A DNA stretch of 64,000 bases from NCBI RefSeq assembly GCF_003985125.1, contig NZ_ML133570.1:287833-351832 (forward strand), read 5' to 3'. The first letter of the stretch is position 1. Each line of letters starts with the position of its first letter. The notes under the pieces are model-generated. The model was given only the letters and a program-made list of their open reading frames with translations, made no database searches and was not told the DNA's origin. Made by a program: the position numbers and the translations under genes. Positions 8,650 to 17,919 of this stretch are shown piece after piece. The stretch is from Rhizobium phaseoli (GTDB taxonomy: Bacteria; Pseudomonadota; Alphaproteobacteria; Rhizobiales; Rhizobiaceae).

Positions 8650-9558
8650 ATGGCCTTCACGCTTCGCCAGATCCAGTATTTTGTCGCCGTCGCCGAACAG
8701 GGTTCGGTGACACGCGCCGCGCAGAACCTTTCGATCTCGCAATCCTCGGTGACGGAGGCGCTGAAGGAGCTCGAAACCGACCTCGGCGTCGAGCTCTTCG
8801 AGCGCCATCCGCGCGGCCTGACCATCACCCACAACGGACACCAATTCCTCCGTCACGCCACCAAGATCCTCGCCTCTGTCTCCGATGCGCGCACCAGCTT
8901 CTCCGGCCGGCAGAGCGCCCTTTCCGGCACGTTGAACATCGGCGTCACCTCGCTGGTCGCCGGCTACGTGCTCTCCGACTTGCTGGCGCGATACCGGCGC
9001 GCCTGTCCTGGAGTCGAGGTCAGTGCGATCGAGGACAATGGCGGCTATCTCGAACATCTCCTGGTCGGCGGCGAACTCGATGTCGCCGTTATGGTGATCT
9101 CCAACCTGCGCGACCGCATGGCGCTGCAGGCGGAAATCCTCGAGACCTCGCCCTATCGCCTATGGCTGCCGATGGGCCATCCGCTGGTCTCGGCCGACAT
9201 CATCTCGGTCGCCGATATCGCCCGCGAGCCGCTGATCATGCTGACGGTCGACGAAATCGAGGAAAATACCGGCAAGCTGCTGTCGGCGCTCGGCGCCCGC
9301 CCGCATGTCGCCTTCCGCACCCGCTCGGTGGAGGCGGTGCGCAGCCTGGTTGCAACGGGCGCCGGCGTGGCGCTGCTTCCCGATCTCGTCTACCGCCCGT
9401 GGTCGCTGGAAGGCGACCGCATCGAGAGCCGCGACGTCTCCGGGTCGCTGCCGGTCGTGCAGGTCGGCATGGTCTGGCGCAAGGGCTCCAGCCTGCCGCA
9501 AGCGGCGCGCGATTTCGTCGGGATCGCCGAAAGCATGCGCTCAGGGCGCATTCGCTGA
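8650..9558 (+). CDS. LysR-family transcription regulator
   Basis: 302 residues. The winged helix-turn-helix is at 1-60 (MAFTLRQIQYFVAVAEQGSV, ISQSSVTEALKELE), followed by the two-lobed LysR co-inducer domain (about 90-295), with LNIGVTSLVAGYVL and VEAVRSLVATGAGVALLPD. It lies 118 bases upstream of, and in the same direction as, the polyamine-type ABC operon and is probably its regulator, responding to a polyamine or a breakdown product. A perfect 21-bp palindrome overlaps its stop codon. Confidence 0.92.
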   Translation: MAFTLRQIQYFVAVAEQGSVTRAAQNLSISQSSVTEALKELETDLGVELFERHPRGLTITHNGHQFLRHATKILASVSDARTSFSGRQSALSGTLNIGVTSLVAGYVLSDLLARYRRACPGVEVSAIEDNGGYLEHLLVGGELDVAVMVISNLRDRMALQAEILETSPYRLWLPMGHPLVSADIISVADIAREPLIMLTVDEIEENTGKLLSALGARPHVAFRTRSVEAVRSLVATGAGVALLPDLVYRPWSLEGDRIESRDVSGSLPVVQVGMVWRKGSSLPQAARDFVGIAESMRSGRIR

Positions 9559-9577
9559 TATCGGAATTTCCGATATC
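9557..9577. promoter_or_regulatory. 21-bp perfect palindrome overlapping the LysR stop codon
   Basis: Arm GATATCGGAA, one central T, then the exact complement. It begins in the TGA stop of the LysR gene and lies about 100 bases before the binding-protein gene. The arms and spacing could bind a regulator of the downstream operon. With only a short interrupted T-stretch after it (GCCTTTCTG), it is a poor intrinsic terminator. Confidence 0.5.
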
Positions 9578-9675
9578 GCCTTTCTGATAAATGAATTTGC
9601 GAAAGCGGCTTTTTCGGCTCACCTTCATAATTGGGAACGAACGGCCACGGAAAGTGGCACCAAACCGGGAGACAG

Positions 9676-10839
9676 ATGATGACGAATCTCTTGAAATCCT
9701 GCATGGCAGGAGTGGCCTGCCTCAGCTTCGCGACACAGGTGATCGCCGCCGAACCGCTGAAGGCGCTCGGCAAGGGCGAAGGCGCCGTCAGCATCGTCGC
9801 CTGGGCCGGCTACATCGAGCGCGGCGAAACTGACAAGAATTACGACTGGGTTACCGGCTTCGAAAAGGACACCGGCTGCAAGGTCTCCGTCAAAACCGCC
9901 GCCACCTCGGATGAAATGGTATCGCTGATGAACGAGGGCGGCTTCGATCTCGTGACCGCATCGGGCGACGCGTCGCTCCGCCTCATCGCCGGCAAACGTG
10001 TCCAGCCGATCAACACCGATCTGATCCCGAGCTTCAAGAATGTCGACAATCGCCTGCAGAAGGGCGCCTGGTATACAGTCGGCGACGTGCATTACGGCGT
10101 GCCCTATCTCTGGGGGCCGAATGTGCTGATGTATAATACCGATGCTTTCAAGGACAAGGCGCCGACCAGCTGGAACGTCGTCTTCGAGGAGCAGACGCTG
10201 CCGGACGGCAAGTCGAACAAGGGCCGCGTCCAGGCCTACGACGGCGCGATCTACATCGCCGACGCAGCCATGTATTTGATGGCCCATAAGCCGGATCTCG
10301 GCATCAAGGACCCTTACGAACTGACCGAGGATCAATACAAGGCCGCCCTCGATCTGCTGCGCGGCCAGCGCAAGCTCGTCTCCCGCTATTGGCACGACGC
10401 GATGATCCAGATCGACGACTTCAAGAACGAAGGCGTCGTCGCCTCCGGCTCCTGGCCTTTCCAGGTGAACCTGCTGCAGGCCGACAAACAGAAGATCGCC
10501 TCTACCTTCCCGGAGGAAGGCGTCACCGGCTGGGCCGACACCACCATGCTGCACGCCGACAGCGAACACCCGAATTGTGCCTATATGTGGATGGAACATT
10601 CACTGCAGGCCAAAGTCCAGGGCGACGCCGCCGCCTGGTTCGGCGCCGTGCCCTCGGTTCCCGCCGCCTGCAAGGGCAACGAACTGATGGGTGATGCCGG
10701 CTGCGCCACCAACGGCTTCGATCACTTCGACAAAATCAAGTTCTGGAAGACCCCGGTCGCCAAATGCGCGACGCAGGGCGAATGCGTGCCCTATCATCGC
10801 TGGGTCTCGGATTATATCGGCGTGATCGGCGGGCGGTAA
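9676..10839 (+). CDS. Polyamine-type ABC transporter, periplasmic binding protein (YdcS/PotD-like)
   Basis: Captures the substrate in the periplasm for the importer encoded downstream. About 387 residues. The signal peptide runs to about residue 24 with cleavage after QVIA (AEPLKALG). The mature part shows the PotD/YdcS-type start VSIVAWAGYIERG, DLVTASGDASLRL, and VPYLWGPNVLMYN. ATG 9676 and ATG 9679 are both usable after GGGAGA. The gene order (binding protein, ATPase, two permeases, aldehyde dehydrogenase) equals E. coli ydcSTUVW, so putrescine is the leading substrate guess. A 219-base gap with a long inverted repeat separates it from the ATPase gene. Confidence 0.9.
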   Translation: MMTNLLKSCMAGVACLSFATQVIAAEPLKALGKGEGAVSIVAWAGYIERGETDKNYDWVTGFEKDTGCKVSVKTAATSDEMVSLMNEGGFDLVTASGDASLRLIAGKRVQPINTDLIPSFKNVDNRLQKGAWYTVGDVHYGVPYLWGPNVLMYNTDAFKDKAPTSWNVVFEEQTLPDGKSNKGRVQAYDGAIYIADAAMYLMAHKPDLGIKDPYELTEDQYKAALDLLRGQRKLVSRYWHDAMIQIDDFKNEGVVASGSWPFQVNLLQADKQKIASTFPEEGVTGWADTTMLHADSEHPNCAYMWMEHSLQAKVQGDAAAWFGAVPSVPAACKGNELMGDAGCATNGFDHFDKIKFWKTPVAKCATQGECVPYHRWVSDYIGVIGGR

Positions 10840-10862
10840 TAGCCAGGTCAGCTTGTGTGGTT

Positions 10863-11008
10863 GAAGACCCCGCCCCAACCCCTCCCCACAAGGGGGAGGG
10901 GCTACAAGTGGCACCGCCGAATCCTGCCGAAACACCAAGGTATTTGCGAAAGGGTACGGTAGGTTAAGCCCCTCCCCCTTGTGGGGAGGGGTTTGGGGCG
11001 GGGTCTTC
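10863..11008. repeat. Long inverted repeat inside the polyamine operon
   Basis: A 41-base left arm (10863-10903) and a 42-base right arm (10967-11008) are reverse complements apart from one extra T. Each arm is dominated by CCCC/GGGG tracts (GACCCCGCCCC, CCCTCCCC, GGGGGAGGGG) and is itself partly self-complementary. The 63-base loop has no gene. It would form a very stable mRNA hairpin between the binding-protein gene and the ATPase gene, suited to lowering expression of the membrane components relative to the binding protein or to protecting the upstream mRNA. Confidence 0.85.
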
Positions 11009-11058
11009 ACTAGCCAAGACCAAAACCCTCTCTGAACATGAAAGGCCCGGAGTTCCCC

Positions 11059-12045
11059 ATGACGTCAGCCGTCCGTTTCCAGCAGGTATCGCGCCATTTC
11101 GGCCAGGTTCGCGCCGTCGACGGCGTCGATCTCGAGATCGCGCCGGGCGAATTCTTCGCCATGCTCGGGCCCTCCGGCTCCGGCAAGACGACGTGCCTGA
11201 GACTGATCGCCGGCTTCGAGCAGCCGAGCGCCGGCCATATCCAGATCTTCGGCGAAACGGCCGACGGCGTTCCGCCCTATCGCCGCAACGTCAACACCGT
11301 ATTCCAGGACTATGCGCTCTTCCCGCATCTCAACATCCTCGACAATGTCGCCTACGGACTGATGGTCAAGGGCGTCGGCAAGACGGAGCGGATGAAGGCC
11401 GCGAACGATGCCCTGGAGCTCGTCAAGCTGCCGGGTTATGGCGCCCGCCGCCCCGGCCAGCTCTCCGGCGGCCAGCGGCAGCGCGTGGCGCTTGCGCGCG
11501 CCCTCGTCAACAAGCCGAAGGTGCTGCTGCTCGACGAGCCGCTCGGCGCATTGGACCTGAAGCTGCGCGAGCAGATGCAGGAGGAATTGAAGAGCCTGCA
11601 GCGCGCGCTCGGCATCACCTTCGTCTTCGTGACGCATGATCAGGGCGAAGCATTGTCCATGGCCGATCGTGTCGCCGTCTTCAACAACGGCAACATCGTC
11701 CAGGAAGGCACGCCGCAGGATATCTACCGCCGCCCGAGGACCCGCTTCGTCGCCGATTTCGTCGGCTCCTCGAATGTCATCGCACCGGATCTGATGGCCG
11801 CACTCGGCGGCGAGAAACGCTGGGCGAGCCTGCGGCCCGAGGCGATCCGCCTGGCAGGTGACGGCATCGAGGCCACAGTCGAACATGCGAGCTTCCTCGG
11901 CGCCGCCACCCGTCTCGGCGTTGATCTCCGCGGCAGCCGGCTGCATGTGATGCTGCCGGCCGGTGCGCCTGTGCCTGATGTCGGCGCCGATATCCGGCTT
12001 GCCTGGCAGCCGGCCGATATCCACTATATGGACGATGCGGCATGA
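11059..12045 (+). CDS. Polyamine-type ABC transporter, ATP-binding protein (PotA/YdcT-like)
   Basis: ATPase powering uptake, about 328 residues. Walker A is GPSGSGKT near residue 40, the signature is [15 protein letters not shown] near 135, Walker B is KVLLLDEPLGALDLKLR, and the H-loop is FVTHDQGEALSMADR. A C-terminal TOBE-like region follows (about 240-328). ATG 11059 has CGGAG nine bases upstream and is preferred over ATG 11038. The stop overlaps the next start (ATGA at 12042-12045), indicating translational coupling with the first permease. Confidence 0.93.
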   Translation: MTSAVRFQQVSRHFGQVRAVDGVDLEIAPGEFFAMLGPSGSGKTTCLRLIAGFEQPSAGHIQIFGETADGVPPYRRNVNTVFQDYALFPHLNILDNVAYGLMVKGVGKTERMKAANDALELVKLPGYGARRPGQLSGGQRQRVALARALVNKPKVLLLDEPLGALDLKLREQMQEELKSLQRALGITFVFVTHDQGEALSMADRVAVFNNGNIVQEGTPQDIYRRPRTRFVADFVGSSNVIAPDLMAALGGEKRWASLRPEAIRLAGDGIEATVEHASFLGAATRLGVDLRGSRLHVMLPAGAPVPDVGADIRLAWQPADIHYMDDAA

Positions 12046-13004
12046 CGGCGCTCACCCTCTCCAGCGCCAAGACATCGATCCTGCCGGGACGCAGCGGGCT
12101 GTTCGGCCGGATGTCGGATGTCTTCTGGCGGCACCCGAAGCTCTTGCTCTTCCTGATGCTGACGCCGCCGCTGCTCTGGCTCGGCATCATCTATATCGGC
12201 TCGCTGATCGCCCTGCTCTTGCAGAGCTTCTTTTCGATCGACGATTTCTCCGGCCTGGTGAATTACGAATTCACCCTTGCGACCTATGCCCAGCTTCTGA
12301 GCCCGACGAATTTCGACATCATCATCCGCACGGTCGTCATGGCCGCGCTCGTCACCATTGTTGCCGCGCTGATCGCCTTTCCGATCGCCTATTACGCGGC
12401 GCGTTATGCGCAGGGCAAGTGGAAGGCGCTCTTCTACCTCGGCGTCATGCTGCCGCTGTGGTCGAGCTATCTCGTAAAGATCTACGCCTGGAAACTGATC
12501 CTCGCCAAGGAAGGCATCCTCACCTGGATCTTCGAGAAGCTCCATCTCGCCTGGCTGCTCGATGGCATCCTCAATCTGCCCGTGGTCGGCGGCAATTCGC
12601 TCTCGGTGAGCTATCTCGGAACCTTCATCGTCTTCGTCTATATCTGGCTCCCTTACATGATCCTGCCGACCCAGGCGGCCCTCGAGCGGGTGCCCGGCAA
12701 TTTGATCGAGGCCTCGGCCGATCTCGGCGCCACGCCGCGCCAGACCTTCCGCACCGTGCTGCTGCCCTTGGCGCTCCCTGGCATCGTCGCCGGTTCGATC
12801 TTCACCTTCTCGCTGACATTGGGCGATTACATCATCCCGCAGATCATCGGCTCGTCCAGGCTGTTCATCGGCCAGGCCGTCTACGCCCAGCAGGGAACGG
12901 CCGGCAACGTGCCGCTCGCCGCCGCCTTCTCCGTCGTGCCGATCGTCATCATGGCGCTTTATCTGTCGCTCGCCAAAAAGCTGGGGGCCTTCGATGCGCT
13001 CTGA
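12042..13004 (+). CDS. Polyamine-type ABC transporter, permease 1 (PotB/YdcU-like)
   Basis: Inner-membrane channel subunit of 320 residues with about six helices. The cytoplasmic EAA loop reads [26 protein letters not shown] around 222-247, which contacts the ATPase. The start codon overlaps the ATPase stop (ATGA), and the end overlaps the second permease by 11 bases, so the three are translated as a coupled unit. Confidence 0.92.
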   Translation: MTALTLSSAKTSILPGRSGLFGRMSDVFWRHPKLLLFLMLTPPLLWLGIIYIGSLIALLLQSFFSIDDFSGLVNYEFTLATYAQLLSPTNFDIIIRTVVMAALVTIVAALIAFPIAYYAARYAQGKWKALFYLGVMLPLWSSYLVKIYAWKLILAKEGILTWIFEKLHLAWLLDGILNLPVVGGNSLSVSYLGTFIVFVYIWLPYMILPTQAALERVPGNLIEASADLGATPRQTFRTVLLPLALPGIVAGSIFTFSLTLGDYIIPQIIGSSRLFIGQAVYAQQGTAGNVPLAAAFSVVPIVIMALYLSLAKKLGAFDAL

Positions 13005-13806
13005 CCTCAAGACATCGCCGCTAGCCTTGAAAATCGCCGCCGCCGGCGGGCTGCTCTTTCTGCACCTGCCGATCCTGCTGATCTTCGTTTATGCCTTCAC
13101 GACGGAGGAAAAGAGCTATCAATGGCCGCCGCCCGGCCTGACTCTGCAATGGTTCACCATCGCCTGGAACCGGCCGGATGTCTGGTCGGCGCTTGGCCTG
13201 TCCGTGCAGGTCGCCGTCATTGCCACCGCGATCGCGCTCATTCTCGGCACGCTCTGCGCGGCGGCCGTCAGCCAGACGAAGTTCTTCGGCCGCGAGGCGA
13301 TCTCGCTGCTGGTCATCCTGCCGATCGCCCTTCCCGGCATCATCACGGGCATTGCCCTGCGCTCCGCCTTCAGCCTGTTCGACATCCCGTTTTCGGTCTG
13401 GACCATTGTGCTCGGCCACGCCACCTTCTGCGTCGTCGTCGTTTACAACAATGCCGTCGCCCGCTTCCGCCGCACCTCGGGCTCACTGATCGAGGCCTCG
13501 ATGGATCTCGGCGCCGACGGCTTCCAGACCTTCCGCCATGTCATTCTGCCGAATATCGGCACCGCCCTTCTCGCGGGCGGCATGCTGGCTTTCGCACTTT
13601 CCTTTGACGAGGTCATCGTCACCACCTTCACCGGCGGCCAGCAATCGACCTTGCCGATCTGGATGCTCGAAGAACTCATCCGCCCGCGCCAGCGCCCGGT
13701 CACCAATGTGGTTGCCATGGTGGTGGTGCTCGTCACCTTCCTGCCGATCCTGGCAGCCTATTACCTCACCCGCGACGGCGACCAGATCGCCGGCGGCGGC
13801 AAATAA
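12994..13806 (+). CDS. Polyamine-type ABC transporter, permease 2 (PotC/YdcV-like)
   Basis: Second channel subunit, 270 residues, six predicted helices. The EAA loop is [22 protein letters not shown] near 166-187, and [19 protein letters not shown] just after it is characteristic of PotC-type permeases. It overlaps permease 1 by 11 bases and is followed 13 bases later by the dehydrogenase gene. Confidence 0.92.
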   Translation: MRSDLKTSPLALKIAAAGGLLFLHLPILLIFVYAFTTEEKSYQWPPPGLTLQWFTIAWNRPDVWSALGLSVQVAVIATAIALILGTLCAAAVSQTKFFGREAISLLVILPIALPGIITGIALRSAFSLFDIPFSVWTIVLGHATFCVVVVYNNAVARFRRTSGSLIEASMDLGADGFQTFRHVILPNIGTALLAGGMLAFALSFDEVIVTTFTGGQQSTLPIWMLEELIRPRQRPVTNVVAMVVVLVTFLPILAAYYLTRDGDQIAGGGK

Positions 13807-13819
13807 CAGGGAGAACATC

Positions 13820-15247
13820 ATGGATACCCAGATGCTGATCGGTTCGCGCTTCGAAAAAGGCACGGAGACGGAAGAGCACATCCTGAACCCGAAGACCGGC
13901 GAGACGGTGATCGACCTTGCCGAAGCCTCGCTGTCCCAGATCGACGCCGCAGTCGACGCCGCGGAAAAGGCCTTTGCGGGCTGGTCGCAGACGACGCCTT
14001 CCGAGCGTTCCGGCTACCTGCTGAAGATCGCCGACGCCATCGAGAAGGACGCCGCGGGCTTCGCCGCGCTGGAAGCGCTGAACTGCGGCAAGCCGATAAA
14101 TGCCGTGCTGAACGACGAGATTCCGGCGATCGTCGATTGTTATCGCTTCTTCGCCGGTGCTGTGCGCAATCTGCACGCACCGGCCGCCGGCGAATACCTG
14201 CCCGGCCACACGTCGATGATCCGCCGCGATCCGATCGGCATCGTCGGCTCGATCGCACCGTGGAACTATCCGCTGATGATGATGGCCTGGAAACTGGCGC
14301 CGGCGATCGCCGGCGGCAATACCGTCGTCTTCAAGCCCTCGGAACAGACGCCGCTGACAGCGCTGAAGATGGCGAAGCTGCTCTCCGAAATCCTGCCCGA
14401 AGGTGTCGTCAATATCATCCTCGGCCGCGGCGAAAGCGTCGGCAACGCGCTGATCAATCATCCCAAGATCAGCATGATTTCGATAACAGGCGATATCGCC
14501 ACCGGCAAAAAGGTGCTGCAGGCCGCCGCCAAAACGGTCAAGCGCACCCATCTGGAACTCGGCGGCAAGGCCCCGGTCATCGTCTTTGACGATGCTGATA
14601 TCGATGCCGTCGTCTCAGGCATCCGCACCTTCGGCTATTACAATGCGGGCCAGGACTGCACCGCCGCCTGCCGCGTCTATGCCGACGCCAGGGTCTACGA
14701 CAATTTTGTTGCTGACCTCTCCTCGGCCGTCTCCAGCATCCGCTTCAATGAGGCCGACGACACCGTAAACGAGATCGGCCCGCTGATCTCCAGGCGCCAG
14801 CGCGACCGCGTCGAAAGCTTCGTTGCCCGCGCTTCAGAGCACAAGCATATGGAGATCACCACCGGCGGCAAGGTCTCCGGCGACAAGGGCTTCTTCTTTG
14901 CCCCGACCGTCATTGCCGGCGCCCTGCAGGACGATGAGATCGTCCGCCGCGAGGTCTTCGGCCCGGTCGTCTCGGTCACCCGCTTTTCCGATGCCGATGA
15001 TGCCGTCGCCTGGGCAAACGACAGCGATTACGGCCTGGCCTCCTCCGTATGGACCAAGGATATCGGCCGCGGCATGAAGACGGCCGCCCGGCTGCAATAT
15101 GGCTGCACCTGGATCAATACGCATTTCATGCTGGTCAACGAGATGCCGCATGGCGGCCTCAAACAGTCGGGCTACGGCAAGGACCTGTCGACCTATGCTC
15201 TGGAGGACTACACCGCCGTTCGCCACGTGATGATCAATCACGGCTGA
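13820..15247 (+). CDS. Gamma-aminobutyraldehyde dehydrogenase-type enzyme (YdcW/PatD-like)
   Basis: NAD-dependent oxidation of an aminoaldehyde to the amino acid, in putrescine breakdown 4-aminobutanal to GABA. 475 residues, the usual ALDH length. The general base Glu246 lies in [11 protein letters not shown] and the nucleophile Cys280 in [11 protein letters not shown]; the NAD-binding segment is [19 protein letters not shown] 13820 follows CAGGGAG. Being last in a polyamine uptake operon supports an aminobutyraldehyde substrate. No aminotransferase for the preceding step is in the window. Other amino- or betaine-type aldehydes remain possible. Confidence 0.85.
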   Translation: MDTQMLIGSRFEKGTETEEHILNPKTGETVIDLAEASLSQIDAAVDAAEKAFAGWSQTTPSERSGYLLKIADAIEKDAAGFAALEALNCGKPINAVLNDEIPAIVDCYRFFAGAVRNLHAPAAGEYLPGHTSMIRRDPIGIVGSIAPWNYPLMMMAWKLAPAIAGGNTVVFKPSEQTPLTALKMAKLLSEILPEGVVNIILGRGESVGNALINHPKISMISITGDIATGKKVLQAAAKTVKRTHLELGGKAPVIVFDDADIDAVVSGIRTFGYYNAGQDCTAACRVYADARVYDNFVADLSSAVSSIRFNEADDTVNEIGPLISRRQRDRVESFVARASEHKHMEITTGGKVSGDKGFFFAPTVIAGALQDDEIVRREVFGPVVSVTRFSDADDAVAWANDSDYGLASSVWTKDIGRGMKTAARLQYGCTWINTHFMLVNEMPHGGLKQSGYGKDLSTYALEDYTAVRHVMINHG

Positions 15248-15368
15248 CGGCGTAAGGCAGATCGGGGAGGCTCGGGCGGTCTGGCCTCATCCGGCCGATC
15301 GCCTGCCGACGATGTGGAACAATTTCCCGGCTGACGCGTCTTCTCAGGCAAAAGCAAAGGATGACGCC

Positions 15369-15542
15369 ATGCTGAAATGGGCTCTGATATTCTTCGTGAT
15401 TTCGATCATCGCCGGCTTCTTCGGTTTTTCCGGTGTTTCCGCAGCCACGGCGACCATCGCCCGCGTGCTCTTCGGCATCGCGCTGGTGATCTTCCTGATC
15501 TTCCTCGTCCTTGCACTGATGGCTGGACAGGCAGTTCTGTAA
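15369..15542 (+). CDS. Small DUF1328/YtjA-family membrane protein
   Basis: 57 residues with two hydrophobic helices, beginning [20 protein letters not shown], then [20 protein letters not shown]. This is the pattern of the short YtjA/DUF1328 family found widely in proteobacteria, with unknown function and often stress-associated. ATG 15369 follows AAAGGATGACGCC; an upstream ATG in frame (15312) would add 19 polar residues and has no ribosome site. Confidence 0.85.
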   Translation: MLKWALIFFVISIIAGFFGFSGVSAATATIARVLFGIALVIFLIFLVLALMAGQAVL

Positions 15543-15634
15543 GCGTTGGCGGCCGCCGACATTTGGCACCCCGCCGGCCTGAAGCCACGTCCCTCTATCC
15601 GGCCCATCGGGAGCAGCGGGCAGCATCCCGCCCG

Positions 15635-16078
15635 TTACAATATCGCCCTTAGCCAACGGGGCATATGCTCCGTCCGCGTGTTCAGCAGACAGTCGATCGA
15701 TATCGATCCCGGCCCCGCAGCCGCCAGGACGAACATGCCGCCGGCAATCGCCAGATCCTTCTCGAAATGCAGGAGTTCGTTCTGGCTCGCCCAGTTGGTG
15801 TGGAAGAGAAAGGCGGTTGCCAGACAAAAGAGCGCCAGCGCCAAGGCGCCGAGGCGGCTGAGGAAACCGGTCGCAACGCAAAGGCCGGCGCCGATCTGAA
15901 GGACAATGGTGGCAAAGGCGATCGGCGCCGAAAGGCCGAGTTTTTCGAAGGCGTCCAGGGTCGCGGCGAGATCGGCCGCAAGCGACAAGCCCTCGTGCAG
16001 GAAGATGAGCGACAGCAGAAGCCTGCCCAGGAGGAGAATGAGATCGGCCGGCCGCAGCCGGCTTGAGGCGCTTTCCAT
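15635..16078 (-). CDS. DoxX-family membrane protein
   Basis: 147 residues, four hydrophobic segments. LLLGRLLLSLIFLHEGLSLA at the N-terminus and PIAFATIVLQIGAGLCVATG in the middle are typical of DoxX/DoxD-like proteins, and LFHTNWASQNELLHFEKDLAIAGG matches the conserved third and fourth helix region. The family is linked to thiosulfate or quinone redox in some species; the role here is unknown. It stands alone on the minus strand, 113 bases downstream of a DUF1345 gene in the same direction. Confidence 0.85.
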   Translation of the reverse strand: MESASSRLRPADLILLLGRLLLSLIFLHEGLSLAADLAATLDAFEKLGLSAPIAFATIVLQIGAGLCVATGFLSRLGALALALFCLATAFLFHTNWASQNELLHFEKDLAIAGGMFVLAAAGPGSISIDCLLNTRTEHMPRWLRAIL

Positions 16079-16191
16079 CTTACCCTCCAGTCGAAGAGCG
16101 CCGATCGGCCAGCCGCTCTTTCCTCACCTCCCCGTCATGCTGTCGTGAGCCAGACGGTTCTCCGATCCTCGCCGCCGCTGTGGCAAGCGCA

Positions 16192-16878
16192 TTATAGCAG
16201 GCTTGCGCCGACATTGATTGCCAGCGCCAGGATCGTCGTATTGAACAGGAAAGACAGCACGGCATGCAACAGCGTCAGCTTGCGCATGCTGGTCGACCCG
16301 ACTGCGACATCTGCCGTCTGCGCCGCAACACCGATGGTGAAGGAGAAATAGAGGAAGTCCCAATAGCCGGGCTCTTCGATCCCGTCGGGAAACTTCAAGC
16401 CGATCGCTTCGTCCGTCCCGCCATAGAAATAATGGGCATAGTGAATGGTGAAGAGCGTGTGCAGAAAGACCCAGGAGATCAGGATCGTCAGCACGGCGCC
16501 GCCCGCCCGTGTGAGCGCCACGTCGGGTGTAGCGTCCTTGATCAAATGAAGCTCGAGGCCGATGCCGGCAATGCTCGCAAGGGCTGCGCCGATCGAAAGG
16601 GCCAAAAGAACCGTATCGGAAAAATCGAGGTCCGCGGCGCGTTGGCGGATGCTTTCGACCGTCGCCCGCAGCATCTTGCGCCAGCTGAGCACGATGAAGA
16701 AGCCGGCGCTCGCATTCCATCCGAACAAGATGTTGCGGGCGGTGACCTCACGCGAGGTTACCAGTAGAAATACCGCCAGCCCGCCCAAGAAAGCGATGAT
16801 GAAGCTCGCATGTCTTCGGAAAAAAGTCACCAAAGGGATTGCCCGCTCGTCTTGCACGATCATCGTCTCCGACCGCAT
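16192..16878 (-). CDS. DUF1345-family membrane protein
   Basis: 228 residues with about five membrane helices. The conserved DUF1345 region includes VFLHTLFTIHYAHYFY, FPDGIEEPGYWDFLYFSF and TIGVAAQTADVAVGSTSMR, in the last of which the pore-like segment resembles ion-channel folds. No function is established. The start is uncertain by a few residues: ORF position 16878, or the internal Met at 16863. It is followed by the DoxX gene on the same strand. Confidence 0.85.
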   Translation of the reverse strand: MRSETMIVQDERAIPLVTFFRRHASFIIAFLGGLAVFLLVTSREVTARNILFGWNASAGFFIVLSWRKMLRATVESIRQRAADLDFSDTVLLALSIGAALASIAGIGLELHLIKDATPDVALTRAGGAVLTILISWVFLHTLFTIHYAHYFYGGTDEAIGLKFPDGIEEPGYWDFLYFSFTIGVAAQTADVAVGSTSMRKLTLLHAVLSFLFNTTILALAINVGASLL

Positions 16879-16898
16879 AGGCCGTTGATATCAGCATG

Positions 16899-16931
16899 AA
16901 AAAGGCGCGGGGGCCAGCCGGCCTCCGCGCC
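16899..16931 (-). terminator. Intrinsic terminator of the transaldolase gene
   Basis: Read on the minus strand: stem GGCGCGG with partner CCGCGCC, an inner stem of GGCC type, then TTTTT. It starts 23 bases after the transaldolase stop. Confidence 0.85.
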
Positions 16932-16953
16932 TCCAATTGTTTGCACAGCTCTA

Positions 16954-17919
16954 TCAGGCGGCGGCGAGCTGCAGTTCCTTCTGCACCATGGTGCGCAGCG
17001 TCGTCAGGTCCTTGGCGAAGGCACGGATGCCTTCGGCGAGCTTTTCTGTCGCCATCGCGTCTTCGTTCATCATCCAGCGGAAGGTCTTCTCGTCGACCGA
17101 AACCTTGGCGTCGGGCTTGCGGCTCTCCGGCGAGAGCTTGCGCTCCAGCTTGCCTTCATCCTTGGCAAGCTCATCGAGCAGGGCCGGGCTGATGGTCAGC
17201 CGGTCGCAGCCGGCAAGGGCTTCGATTTCGCCGGCATTGCGGAAGGAGGCGCCCATGACGATCGTCTTGATGTCGTTCGCCTTGTAGTAGTTGTAGATAT
17301 CACGGACGGAGATGACGCCCGGATCCTCCTCGGCGGTGTAATCCTTGCCGGTCGACTTCTTGTACCAGTCGAGAATGCGACCGACGAAGGGCGAGATCAG
17401 GAACACCTTGGCATCGGCGCAGGCGATCGCCTGGGCCTTGCTGAAGAGCAGCGTCAGGTTGCAGTCGATGCCTTCCTTCTGCAGCACTTCGGCGGCGCGG
17501 ATGCCCTCCCAGGTGGAAGCGAGCTTGATGAGAATGCGGTCCCGTTCGATACCGCGATCCTTATAGGCGGCAATGATCGAGCGCGCCTTGGCAAGTGAAG
17601 CCTCGGTGTCGAAAGACAGGTCGGCATCGACCTCGGTCGAGACGCGGCCGGGGACGAGCTTCACCAGTGCAGCGCCGACGGAAATGGCAAGGCGATCGGC
17701 GACGGCGGAGGAGACGGCTTCAGGATTGCCGCCCTGCGTCTTGCCCCAGGCGACGGCTTCCTTGATGGCGTCGGCGAACATCGGCGTGCCGAGCGCCTTC
17801 AGTACGATGCTCGGGTTCGTCGTGCAATCGACCGGCTTCAGGCGAGCGACGGCCTCGATGTCGCCGGTATCGGCGACAACGGTAGTAATCTCGCGGAGTT
17901 GGTCAAGCTTGGATGTCAT
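16954..17919 (-). CDS. tal: Transaldolase, type 1 (TalB-like)
   Basis: Transfers dihydroxyacetone units between sugar phosphates in the non-oxidative pentose phosphate pathway. 321 residues, very close in length to E. coli TalB. The Schiff-base Lys132 lies in [11 protein letters not shown], exactly the TalB position; [13 protein letters not shown] near residue 30 and EVDADLSFD near 96 are family signatures. ATG 17919 with AAGGA nine bases upstream is preferred to the TTG at 17925. Rhizobia lack phosphofructokinase flux, so this pathway matters for growth on the pentitols and hexitols handled elsewhere in the window. It is monocistronic with its own terminator. Confidence 0.96.
   Translation of the reverse strand: MTSKLDQLREITTVVADTGDIEAVARLKPVDCTTNPSIVLKALGTPMFADAIKEAVAWGKTQGGNPEAVSSAVADRLAISVGAALVKLVPGRVSTEVDADLSFDTEASLAKARSIIAAYKDRGIERDRILIKLASTWEGIRAAEVLQKEGIDCNLTLLFSKAQAIACADAKVFLISPFVGRILDWYKKSTGKDYTAEEDPGVISVRDIYNYYKANDIKTIVMGASFRNAGEIEALAGCDRLTISPALLDELAKDEGKLERKLSPESRKPDAKVSVDEKTFRWMMNEDAMATEKLAEGIRAFAKDLTTLRTMVQKELQLAAA

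Noticed and set aside
9660..9675. A TGGCAC that might be the -24 element of a sigma-54 promoter before the polyamine operon
   Set aside because: The required TTGC-type -12 element at the right spacing is absent.
10600..11010. A 136-codon minus-strand frame across the long inverted repeat
   Set aside because: Its first part is translated repeat (Pro/Gly-rich) and the rest is antisense to the binding-protein gene.
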